From Streptomyces sp. RPA4-2 (lineage in GTDB: Bacteria > Actinomycetota > Actinomycetes > Streptomycetales > Streptomycetaceae): a DNA stretch of 64,000 bases. The position numbers were made by a program, and so were the translations under genes. The notes under the pieces were generated by a model that did not search any database, was not told the DNA's origin, and saw nothing but the letters and a program-made list of their open reading frames with translations. Numbering within the stretch: the first letter of the stretch is position 1; the number at the start of each line of letters is the position of its first letter. Below are positions 20,348 to 27,920 of this stretch, piece after piece. The stretch is taken from contig NZ_CP050975.2 of the NCBI RefSeq assembly GCF_012273515.2, forward strand, positions 8,494,001 through 8,558,000, given 5' to 3'.

Positions 20348-21655
20348 GTGACCGCACGAAGGCCGGACGGCGGGCAGGCCTCTGGCCGCCCCGGGGACGG
20401 GAACCGCCGGGGCACGGCGATGACTCTGACGGGGACCCTGGAGGCGGCAGAGGCCGCAGCCCCCGTGGAGTCGCTCGACGTGGTCGCGCGCATGCTCAAG
20501 GAACATCTCGGAGCCGAATCGGTGACCTTCCTCATCCTCGACTTCACCGGCAGCTCGGTGGTGAGGCTGGGAGCGGCGGGCAGCGTCGACACCGGCACGC
20601 CCGCCCGGCGCATCACGGTGCGGGGCACCCTGTACGACGATGTGATCCGCACCCAGCGACCGAGTGTGGAGGAGAAGGGTGAGGGCGCGCTGGTGCGGAT
20701 TGTCGCCCCAGTTACTAACCGCGGGGATGCCATCGGTCTGCTCGAACTGTTCCTGCCGACGGCACCCGACGCGGCGGTGATGCGGGAGATCGGCGAGACC
20801 GCACACGCGCTGGCGTACATCGTCATCGCCAACCGTTCCTACACCGACGTGTACCAGTGGGGCCGCCGTACCGCCCCCTTGAGCCTGGCCGCCGAGATCC
20901 AGCATCGGCTGCTCCCGACGTCGCTGGCCTGCGAGGCGGCGCAGTTCGCGGTGGCTGGGGCGCTGGAGCCGGCCGACCAGGTCGGGGGTGACACCTTCGA
21001 CTACGTGATCGACCGGGACACGGTGCAGCTCTCCGTCACCGACGCCATGGGACACGATGTCGAAGCCGCGCTGCTGGCCACACTGCTGGTTGGCGCCCTG
21101 CGCCGGGCACGGCGGGCCGGCGCCGGCCTCGCCGAACAGGCCCGCGAGGCCGACCAAGCCATGCACGACCACAGCCACAAGGGCTATGTCACGGGCCAAC
21201 TCCTGCGCATCAGCCTGCTCGACGGCACGACCGAGTTCATCAACGCCGGGCACCCCTGGCCACTGCGCATGCGGAACGGCCAGGTGCAGGAGATCACACC
21301 GGAGGTCGATACACCTTTTGGTTTCCCTACGCCTCACACCTACCGCGTCCAGTCGCTGGACCTGCGGCCTGGGGACCGGCTCGTCATGCTCACCGACGGC
21401 ATGCTGGAGCACAGGGCCAAAGGCATCGAGCTGTCCGAGCTGATCGTGCGGACGCGCGACCTGCACCCCCGCGAGGCCGCCCGTACCCTCATCGCAGCGG
21501 TCCTCGCTGCCAACAACGGCCACCTGCACGACGATGCGACCGTCATGTGCCTGGACTGGCACGGCACCAGTCACTCTCAGCGCGACGCCGCCACCGGTGC
21601 AAACCTCACCAATGCCTCAAAACAGTCACGTCCGGAACACGCCAGTGAATGGTGA
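20348..21655 (+). CDS. GAF-SpoIIE (PP2C) serine phosphatase, copy 1
   Basis: A 435-residue protein phosphatase. Residues about 40-190 look like a GAF sensor; residues 200-405 are a SpoIIE/RsbU-type PP2C domain with metal-binding acidic motifs VGGDTFDYV, VTDAMGHDVEAAL, NAGHPWPLRM, LTDGMLEH and HDDATVMCLD. Such phosphatases dephosphorylate STAS antagonists and release sigma-B-type sigma factors. GTG 20348 follows GAGGAG by 5 nt. A close paralogue is at 56077-57393 on the other strand; most of the two proteins can be aligned without gaps, so this is a recent duplication. Confidence 0.9.
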   Translation: MTARRPDGGQASGRPGDGNRRGTAMTLTGTLEAAEAAAPVESLDVVARMLKEHLGAESVTFLILDFTGSSVVRLGAAGSVDTGTPARRITVRGTLYDDVIRTQRPSVEEKGEGALVRIVAPVTNRGDAIGLLELFLPTAPDAAVMREIGETAHALAYIVIANRSYTDVYQWGRRTAPLSLAAEIQHRLLPTSLACEAAQFAVAGALEPADQVGGDTFDYVIDRDTVQLSVTDAMGHDVEAALLATLLVGALRRARRAGAGLAEQAREADQAMHDHSHKGYVTGQLLRISLLDGTTEFINAGHPWPLRMRNGQVQEITPEVDTPFGFPTPHTYRVQSLDLRPGDRLVMLTDGMLEHRAKGIELSELIVRTRDLHPREAARTLIAAVLAANNGHLHDDATVMCLDWHGTSHSQRDAATGANLTNASKQSRPEHASEW

Positions 21656-22089
21656 CACCAGGCGGCCTTGCGGAGTCTCTTCAGGGCCGTCGTCTCCGGC
21701 GGCGGGACCACGTTGGGGCCGTGACGGCTGGGGCCCCACTGATCTGGCTCTGTGCGGCGTGTAGGCCGGACCCGGGGGGCGTGGTTTCACGAACCTTCAT
21801 CTTCTCCTCTACGTCTTCACATGGTTCGACGGTCGGGTAATTCCGGGCCGTACTGCGGTGAAAAGGATCACGTCCGCTGCGTTGACCTGCCGCTTTCGGC
21901 GTCTGTGGTGGCTATGCGCCTGTGATGCGAGGGCTCGGGGCGGGCTGCGGATGACTCATACGCTGTTCGGAGTGAGACTCGATCGGGGGCGGGTTGCCAG
22001 CGGAAGGCACGGTGCAGGATGGTTGCCGCAGGGCAACAAATTCTTCGACCGGATGAGGTGAGGGGTTCGCGTAGCGGGCCTTCCTGTTT
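21656..22089. other. intergenic, small hairpin only
   Basis: 434 bp without a supported gene. GTTGCC-GCA-GGGCAAC near 22021-22037 can form a 6-bp stem shortly before the downstream phosphatase gene. No ribosome site is obvious for the GTG at 22090. Confidence 0.45.
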
Positions 22090-23739
22090 GTGACATCCCC
22101 CCAGCACGGACATGCCGTGAGCGCTGTTGCTCCGGCCCATGAGGCATTCACGTCGGTGCCCTACCCAGTTCTGGTCGTGGACGGCGCCGGCGTCGTGTGT
22201 CACGTCAACCCGAAGGCGGCTGCGCTCTTTCCCGGCCTTTGCCGCGGTACTGCTCTTTCGGACAACGTTCCGGCCTGGCTGGCGACCGCCCACGCCCAGA
22301 CGGCCAAGAGTCGCCAGGCCGACAATGCTGCCGTGCCGGGGCTGGTGGGGGAGCGGAGCTTCGAGGCGCATCCGACCGTGCAAGATGACGGGAACGTGGT
22401 GTGGTGGTTGGTGGACGACACCGATCACCAGCTGGCCCGTGAGGCGCTGCGGGAGGAACGCGAACGCACAGCGTTTCTTACCGAGGCGTCCAACACGTTG
22501 CTGTCGTCACTGAATCTGGAGCGGTGCATGGACGTGATCGCCCAACTGGCGGCTGAGCATCTCGCGGATGCCGCCGTGGTCATCGCGCCCCGCAGCGCCC
22601 GCCGCCTGCCCGTCGTCCTGTGCCTGCGCGGCGGACGCCCACAGCGCTTCCGGTGGGACGTCGACCCGTCCGAGGTTCCCGGTCTGGCGGAGGCACTCCA
22701 GGGCTTTCCGCCGGTGCCGTCACGCTGGATCGATCCCGCGTCCGCGCCCGAGTGGCTCGTGCCGGAAGGCTTTGGGACGGTCGGGTCCATCGTCGTCACC
22801 CCGCTGCCCGGGCACGGTGTACCGGCTGGGGCTCTGGTGCTGCTGCGACGCACCGGAGAGACGGCGTTCAGCGACGGGGAGGAGGTCTTCGCCAGGCTGT
22901 TCGCGGCCCGTTCCGGCGCCGCGATGTCCGCGGCCCGCCTGTATGCCGAGCAGGTGTCGTTGACGCAGACGCTGATGCGGGACCTGCTCCCCCCTGCCCT
23001 GCACCAGATCTCGGGTGTGGACTTCGCGGGCGGTTACCGCGCCTCCCGGGATCACGAGCGCATCGGCGGCGACTTCTACGACGTCCACCCCGCATCCGTC
23101 GAAGGGGAAGAGTCCTTCGCGGTGCTGGGCGACGTGTGCGGCAAGGGAATGGAAGCCGCCGTTCTGACGGGGAAGATCCGCAACACCCTGCAGGCACTCC
23201 TGCCGATGGCGGGCGACCATCAGCGGATGATCGACCTGCTCAACGGCGCGCTCCTCAATTCCCACCACACCCGCTTCGCGACCCTGGTGATGGCGTCGGC
23301 CGTGCGCGAGGCCGGCTCGGTACGCCTGCGGGTGACGAGCGCCGGACACCAACCCGTCCTGATCGTGCGGCACGACGGCACGGTGGAGGAAGGATCCTCC
23401 CGCGGCACCCTCATCGGAACCTTCCCCAAGGCGCCGGCCACGACCATGCGTGAGACGCTGGCGCCGGGCGAGTTCTGCATGCTGTTCACGGACGGCTTCA
23501 CCGAGGCCAAAGGCGGCCCGCTGGGCGACGAGTTCTTCGGCGAGGACCGGCTCAGGGCAGCGCTGTCCCAGTGCGCGGGCATGCCGGCGGAAGCCGTCGT
23601 CGAGCACGTGCAGATGCTCGCCTCCCAGTGGGTGGGGAGCGGATCGCACGACGACATGGCCGTCATAGTGATCGCCTCGCCCCGTTCCCATCATCTGAGT
23701 GCGGTGGACGGTCATACCCGGGGCAGGTTCACCGCATGA
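22090..23739 (+). CDS. PAS-GAF-SpoIIE (PP2C) serine phosphatase
   Basis: A 549-residue sensor phosphatase. An N-terminal PAS domain (about 18-125, starting FTSVPYPVLVVDGAGVVCHVN) is followed by a GAF domain (about 135-290) and a PP2C domain (310-530) with GGDFYDV, GDVCGKGMEA, TSAGHQPVLI, FTDGFTEAKGG and HDDMAVIVI; all metal-binding acids are present. It heads a gene string: its TGA overlaps the ATG of the B12-binding gene (ATGA), which in turn overlaps the STAS gene. The expected substrate is that STAS antagonist. GTG 22090 is the start used; GTG 22117 is possible. Confidence 0.9.
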   Translation: MTSPQHGHAVSAVAPAHEAFTSVPYPVLVVDGAGVVCHVNPKAAALFPGLCRGTALSDNVPAWLATAHAQTAKSRQADNAAVPGLVGERSFEAHPTVQDDGNVVWWLVDDTDHQLAREALREERERTAFLTEASNTLLSSLNLERCMDVIAQLAAEHLADAAVVIAPRSARRLPVVLCLRGGRPQRFRWDVDPSEVPGLAEALQGFPPVPSRWIDPASAPEWLVPEGFGTVGSIVVTPLPGHGVPAGALVLLRRTGETAFSDGEEVFARLFAARSGAAMSAARLYAEQVSLTQTLMRDLLPPALHQISGVDFAGGYRASRDHERIGGDFYDVHPASVEGEESFAVLGDVCGKGMEAAVLTGKIRNTLQALLPMAGDHQRMIDLLNGALLNSHHTRFATLVMASAVREAGSVRLRVTSAGHQPVLIVRHDGTVEEGSSRGTLIGTFPKAPATTMRETLAPGEFCMLFTDGFTEAKGGPLGDEFFGEDRLRAALSQCAGMPAEAVVEHVQMLASQWVGSGSHDDMAVIVIASPRSHHLSAVDGHTRGRFTA

Positions 23740-24821
23740 GTACCCTCACCCCTGTCTCCTTCGAGGACCGGACCGATCAGCTGTGGCAGGCGGTCGCCGC
23801 CGGCGACGAGCACGTGGCCACTGAGGTGGTCTTCGACGCCCTCAAGGACGGCGTCACCGCGGAGCGAGTGCTCGTGGACCTCATTGCCTCCGTGCAGCGC
23901 AAGGTAGGCGAGGAGTGGGCCGCCAACCGCATGACCGTTGCGCAGGAGCAGGCCGCCACCGCGATCAACGATCGGGCCGTCTCCGCGCTCTCCCACCACT
24001 ACGACGCTCACACCGCTCAGGCCCGCGGTCGGGTCATCGTGGCGTGCGTGGACGGCGAATGGCACGGCCTGCCCGCCCGTATCCTGGCCGAGGTCCTGAA
24101 ACTGCGCGGCTGGTCGGTCGACTATCTCGGCGCGCAGGTTCCCCCCACCCACCTGATCACCCACCTCCACCAGACCGGACCCGACATGGTGGCCCTCTCC
24201 AGCTCCATCGCCACGCGCCTGCCGACCGCACATGCCGCCATCACGGCGGTTCAGGCGACGAACACGCCTGTTCTGGTGGGCGGGGCGGCCTTCGGCGTGC
24301 ACGGCCAGTACGCTCGCCTGCTCGGTGCGGACGCCTGGGCGCCCGATGCGGCCGCGGCCGCGGACCGGCTCGATCAGGGACCGCTGCCGCAGCCCCAGCC
24401 GGCGCATCAGCCCATCGACGATCTGCCGCACCTGGCCGACCAGGAATACACGATGGTCGCCCGCACCCACCCGAACCTGGTGCGCACCGTCATGCACGGG
24501 CTCGAGGAACGCTTTCCCGCGATGCGGGATTACACGGCCTTGCAGCGTCAGCACACGGCTGAGGACATTGCCCACATTGTGGATTTCCTGGCTGCCGCCC
24601 TCTACACGAACGACGAGGAGCTCTTCACCAGTTTCCTGACCTGGACGGCCAGGATCCTCACGGCCCGCGGCGTCCCCACCCGCTCCCTCATTCCGGCTCT
24701 GGACATTCTTGGCGAGCACCTCAAGGACTTCCCCCGGGCCACTCTCATGCTCGCCGAGGCAACCGACCATCTCACCGGGACAAGGTCCGTGAACGCCTCC
24801 GACTCCAGGAACAGTGGATGA
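23736..24821 (+). CDS. cobalamin (B12)-binding domain protein, CarH/LitR-sensor-like
   Basis: A 361-residue stand-alone B12-sensor protein. Residues about 10-90 form the four-helix cap (W61 then nine residues then E71-Q72), and residues 97-210 the Rossmann B12-binding domain with GEWHGL (H110 as the likely lower cobalt ligand) and VGGAAFG. CarH/LitR photoreceptors have W-x9-EH; here the His is replaced by Gln72. The C-terminal 150 residues are helical and unlike the DNA-binding domain of CarH. The gene overlaps the upstream phosphatase and the downstream STAS gene by 4 bp, implying coupled translation and a role in controlling the partner switch, perhaps by light or cobalamin status. Confidence 0.85.
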   Translation: MSTLTPVSFEDRTDQLWQAVAAGDEHVATEVVFDALKDGVTAERVLVDLIASVQRKVGEEWAANRMTVAQEQAATAINDRAVSALSHHYDAHTAQARGRVIVACVDGEWHGLPARILAEVLKLRGWSVDYLGAQVPPTHLITHLHQTGPDMVALSSSIATRLPTAHAAITAVQATNTPVLVGGAAFGVHGQYARLLGADAWAPDAAAAADRLDQGPLPQPQPAHQPIDDLPHLADQEYTMVARTHPNLVRTVMHGLEERFPAMRDYTALQRQHTAEDIAHIVDFLAAALYTNDEELFTSFLTWTARILTARGVPTRSLIPALDILGEHLKDFPRATLMLAEATDHLTGTRSVNASDSRNSG

Positions 24822-25270
24822 CACCGCCGCCGACCGGAATAGAACTCATTACCACCCCCAGCACCGACAAGACTGCGGTGCATCTGGAGATTCACGGCTT
24901 TCTGGACTATGACTGCGCCGACCACTTCCTGGCCCTCGCCTCTCAGCAGCTCACCGACAGCCCGGACTTGCGTGTCCTGCGCCTAGACTGCGGCCACCTG
25001 GAGGGTCTCGACTCGATGGGGTTGGCCATGCTGCTGATGCTCCACCGCCGCACCAGCGCAGCAGGCGTCACTCTGTTCCTCGACAACCGGCGTCCGGCTC
25101 TCGAGCGGATGCTGGACATCACCGGCGCCCTCGCCCACCTCGTACCCGACCATGCGGATTCGCCCGACGCGTCGGCCGAGTCCCAGGGCGTGGCATTTCG
25201 TCATACGTCCGAAGGTGGCACGTCAGTCGACCGCGCGAATCGCCCAGCGGGACCGGAGGTCGGCGGCTGA
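24818..25270 (+). CDS. STAS-domain anti-sigma factor antagonist
   Basis: A 150-residue SpoIIAA/RsbV-type protein. The STAS core runs about 18-110, and the phosphorylatable serine is S66 in GLDSMGLAMLLML. Its phosphorylation by an HPK-like anti-sigma kinase and dephosphorylation by a PP2C phosphatase would set sigma factor release. The ATG overlaps the B12-binding gene stop (ATGA), and the phosphatase heading the same string is the natural partner. The C-terminal 35 residues are unstructured-looking and their DNA contains the 16-bp element shared with the MarR pseudogene locus (25192-25207). Confidence 0.9.
   Translation: MTPPPTGIELITTPSTDKTAVHLEIHGFLDYDCADHFLALASQQLTDSPDLRVLRLDCGHLEGLDSMGLAMLLMLHRRTSAAGVTLFLDNRRPALERMLDITGALAHLVPDHADSPDASAESQGVAFRHTSEGGTSVDRANRPAGPEVGG
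25192..25207. promoter_or_regulatory. 16-bp element shared with the MarR paralogue locus
   Basis: GGCATTTCGTCATACG here and GGCATATCGTCATACG at 45802-45817 differ at one base. Each lies about 125-145 bp upstream of a MarR paralogue start. The core TCGT-CAT-ACG(A/T) is an inverted repeat. Candidate binding site or promoter element of the MarR-like regulator. Confidence 0.5.
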
Positions 25271-25328
25271 CTTCTCTACCTGCGTGCATGACAGGCATCA
25301 GGGACCAGGCCCCCTGGATGGGAATCGC

Positions 25329-25856
25329 ATGACCGAGCGCATCCGGCCCAACCACGATCACCTCCGCGACGCTGCCCGGCAGGCCCGCTGCATCGCGGAA
25401 CTCTTCGACGTCATGTGGGAGCAGGACCGCAACGAGGGCCCGCCCCCCTACATCTCCGTCTCCCAACTGCGCGTCATGAACATCGTGGATCGCGAGGACG
25501 GCATACGGATGCGCGCCCTCACCCGACTCCTGGGCGCAGCACGCCCCTCCGTCTGTCGCCTGGTCGACCGTCTCCAGGCCCTCGGTTTCGTCGAACGCCG
25601 TCCCTGGCCCGACAGTGGCCGCGAAGTCCTTCTTACCCTGACCCCCTCCGGTCGCCGGCATCTGGACCAGCTACGTGGTCGGCGCGAGGAACTCCTCATG
25701 GAAGCGCTCGCCACCATGCCTGCCCATCAGCGCACAGCGATGGCCGAAGGCATCGCCCGCCTGCAGAGCGCGCTGGTCGACCTGCCCATGCTCCGCCTTG
25801 CTCCTGAGGACGCCCCTCTCATCTCCGTGGCACAAGGCCAGGCGCGATCCGCCTGA
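25329..25856 (+). CDS. MarR family transcriptional regulator
   Basis: A 175-residue winged-helix protein with the MarR layout: an N-terminal dimerisation helix (ARCIAELFDVMWEQ), SVSQLRVMNIVDREDGIRMRAL, recognition helix ARPSVCRLVDRLQALGFV and wing DSGREVLLTLTPSGRRH. It follows the STAS gene by 58 bp on the same strand and probably belongs to the phosphatase-B12-STAS transcript, although the shared 16-bp element suggests an extra promoter. A frameshifted paralogue lies at 45947-46560. Ligand and targets are unknown. Confidence 0.85.
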   Translation: MTERIRPNHDHLRDAARQARCIAELFDVMWEQDRNEGPPPYISVSQLRVMNIVDREDGIRMRALTRLLGAARPSVCRLVDRLQALGFVERRPWPDSGREVLLTLTPSGRRHLDQLRGRREELLMEALATMPAHQRTAMAEGIARLQSALVDLPMLRLAPEDAPLISVAQGQARSA

Positions 25857-25894
25857 TCAGTCCCCTCACTGGCAGGGCCCGGTGGCCCGCTGCG

Positions 25895-26053
25895 CTACGT
25901 GGTGGTCGCGTCGAGCGCGATGCTGGCGCTGATGCACTTGCCGACCCTGGTCGGCTCCATGGTGAGGGGCTGGGCGAGAGCGGCCACGATGTCCAGACCG
26001 TGCTGGCCGACGCGTTCGGGGTTGGCCGGAGCCCTGGTACGACGGTTGCGGGA
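25895..26053 (-). pseudogene. C-terminal remnant of an RsbW-like HATPase
   Basis: About 50 minus-strand codons read PANPERVGQHGLDIVAALAQ, then MEPTRVGKCISASIALDATTT and a stop at 25895-25897. The glycine box followed by a hydrophobic helix and a final beta strand is the end of the histidine-kinase-like ATPase fold used by anti-sigma kinases in Streptomyces. A stop lies immediately upstream in frame and no ATP-binding N box is found, so it is a fragment. It sits between the STAS/MarR string and a sigma gene, exactly where an anti-sigma kinase would be expected. Confidence 0.6.
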
Positions 26054-26298
26054 TGCTCACCGTGCAGGCAGGTCACGATCCGCAACCGACTCACGCAAGG
26101 GGGGTGAGCCGAGCGCCGCGTCAGCAAGATGCTCCGTAGCCATTTGTGCGGGGACGCCCGAACTGGCCGCTTCCACCCTCACAGTGGTCCTGCCGGCACG
26201 AAGCGCGGAGGATCCACCCAAAAGATTTGCATGATCCGCTCAACCCAGGGAATCTGCTGGTCGCACTACCTCTGGAACAGGCGGAAGGAAAGATCGTA

Positions 26299-27189
26299 AT
26301 GACGCAGACGGCGGAGCGCGTGGGGTCGCTGACGTCGGCGGCAGTGGAGGAGCTGCCGTGGATCGAGGACACCGGGAAGGTCGCGCCGCATGACGCGCGC
26401 GCCCTCTCGAAGACGTTCTTCGACCAGCTGCAGACCCTGGAGGAGGGAACCCGCGAGCACCAGTACGCGCGGAACACCCTCATCGAGATGAACCTCTCCC
26501 TGGTGCACTACGCCGCACGCCGCTTCCGCAACCGGGGCAGTGGCGACATGGAGGACATCATCCAGGTCGGCACGATCGGACTCATCAAGGCGATCGACCG
26601 GTTCGACCTGTCCCGCGAGACCGAGTTCACTTCCTACGCCGTCCCCTACATCGTGGGCGAGATCAAGCGGTTGTTCCGTGACACCAGCTGGGCCGTCCAT
26701 GTCCCGCGGCGACTCCAGGAGCTGCGCAACGAGATAGTCAGGTGCAAGGAGGAGTTCGCGGTCGACCTGGGCCGCGAACCCACAGTGCAGGAGCTCGCTG
26801 AGCAACTGAAGCTGAGCGAGGAAGAGATACGCGAGGGGCTGGTCGCGTCCAACGGCTACACCGCGAGCTCACTCGATATACCCGTCGACGGGGCCGAGGG
26901 TACTGGAAGCTCCGATAGCCCCAGCCTTGCCGACTTCCTCGGCGCCGAGGACCCTGAGCTGGAGAAGGTCGAGAACCTGCACACACTCGCACCGTTGATG
27001 CGCACCCTGGACGAGCGTGAGCGCCGCATCATCGACATGCGCTTCGGCCTGGAGATGACCCAGTCCGAGATCGGCGCCGAGCTCGGCATCTCCCAGATGC
27101 ACGTCTCCCGGCTCCTGTCGAGGATCCTGCGCAAGCTTCGCACCGGTATGGCTGGCGAGGACGGCGTGACCGCACCGTCAGCGGCCTGA
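26299..27189 (+). CDS. sigma-B/F/G-family RNA polymerase sigma factor, copy 1
   Basis: A 296-residue sigma-70 group 3 factor. Region 2 (NTLIEMNLSLVHYAARRF, MEDIIQVGTIGLIKAIDRFD, VPYIVGEIKRLFRDTSWAVH), region 3 (LGREPTVQELAEQLKLSEEE) and region 4 (LDERERRIIDMRFGLEMTQSEIGAELGISQMHVSRLL) are complete. These factors direct stress or development genes from GNNTN-N14-GGGTAC-type promoters in Streptomyces and are held by RsbW-type kinases. ATG 26299 has AAGGAAAG upstream. It follows the phosphatase/STAS string and a kinase remnant. The second copy is at 46629-47468. Confidence 0.95.
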   Translation: MTQTAERVGSLTSAAVEELPWIEDTGKVAPHDARALSKTFFDQLQTLEEGTREHQYARNTLIEMNLSLVHYAARRFRNRGSGDMEDIIQVGTIGLIKAIDRFDLSRETEFTSYAVPYIVGEIKRLFRDTSWAVHVPRRLQELRNEIVRCKEEFAVDLGREPTVQELAEQLKLSEEEIREGLVASNGYTASSLDIPVDGAEGTGSSDSPSLADFLGAEDPELEKVENLHTLAPLMRTLDERERRIIDMRFGLEMTQSEIGAELGISQMHVSRLLSRILRKLRTGMAGEDGVTAPSAA

Positions 27190-27193
27190 ACGG

Positions 27194-27238
27194 CATGAGG
27201 CGGGGCCATCAGTAGGCACTGGTGCGCCCCGCCTCATG
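27194..27238 (+). terminator. hairpin terminator of the sigma gene
   Basis: CATGAGGCGGGGC (27194-27206) and GCCCCGCCTCATG (27226-27238) are perfectly complementary around a 19-nt loop, beginning 5 bp after the sigma gene stop. It also faces the minus-strand CsbD-like peptide gene, so it probably works in both directions. Confidence 0.75.
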
Positions 27239-27248
27239 GATCAAGGAG

Positions 27249-27344
27249 TCAGTCCTTGAAGACATCCTTGATCTCTTCCTTGGTCTCGCGGGCGTCGCCC
27301 TTGGCCTGCTCGGTCTTGGCCTGAGCCTGCTCGCTGCCTGACAT
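27249..27344 (-). CDS. 31-residue CsbD-like peptide (truncated)
   Basis: A 31-codon frame from ATG 27344: it starts MSGSEQAQAK and ends GDARETKEEIKDVFKD. The lysine/glutamate-rich tail matches the C-terminal half of CsbD stress proteins, which in Streptomyces usually have 52-65 residues with an extra central repeat. It looks like a CsbD gene with an internal deletion that kept the frame. Whether it is expressed is unknown; the ribosome site is weak. It is the last gene on the strand carrying the rsbQPV-like operon. Confidence 0.45.
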   Translation of the reverse strand: MSGSEQAQAKTEQAKGDARETKEEIKDVFKD

Positions 27345-27569
27345 CACACTCAACTCGTGGGAAGCGCCCGACGGATTCGGTATGCGGACCCCCCAACCCC
27401 GGCCACAGCCCGGACCAAGTTTCGGGCCGGCTCCGCCTCCGGCCAGTCCGTACCTGTGAGCAGCCTGGCCTCCACCCTCGCGTCCGCGCCCGTACCTCGG
27501 CACACCGAAGTGTGGCCACGGGATCAGGCACACGCGCGTCCGCGCTCGACGCACTTTTCGCCGACAGGG

Positions 27570-27920
27570 TCATCGCGCACGCGGACTCCGGGCGGCGGAG
27601 TCGCTGTCGGGGTGGAGGGGGAAGACCTGGTCGAGGCCGACGATGCGCAGTACGCGCAGAGTGTTCGCGGGGACGGCGGCGAGCGCGATCTCGGCATGAG
27701 CGGCGTGGGCCCGGTTGCGGGCGGCGATCAGCGCAGTGAGGCCGCTTGAGTCGCAGAAGTCCATGCCGGCCAGGTCGAGGACGAGGCGCTGACCTGGTTG
27801 GAGGGTGATCGTGGTGAGTAGTTCACGCAGCACGGAGGCGTTGCCGTAGTCGAGTTCGCCGATGACCTCCAGTACGGGACCGGTCGCGACGTCTCGGGTG
27901 GTGATGTTAAGCGGGCTCAT
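27570..27920 (-). CDS. STAS anti-sigma factor antagonist (RsbV-like)
   Basis: A 116-residue antagonist. The STAS core includes VLEVIGELDYGNASVLRELL and LVLDLAGMDFCDSSGLTALIAARNRA, with the phospho-acceptor serine at about 58-59 (DSSGL). Its ATG overlaps the TGA of the rsbP-like phosphatase gene (ATGA), so the two are translationally coupled and the phosphatase should act on it. Together with the disrupted rsbQ they form an energy-stress-type module. A 225-bp gap without genes separates it from the CsbD-like peptide. Confidence 0.9.
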   Translation of the reverse strand: MSPLNITTRDVATGPVLEVIGELDYGNASVLRELLTTITLQPGQRLVLDLAGMDFCDSSGLTALIAARNRAHAAHAEIALAAVPANTLRVLRIVGLDQVFPLHPDSDSAARSPRAR

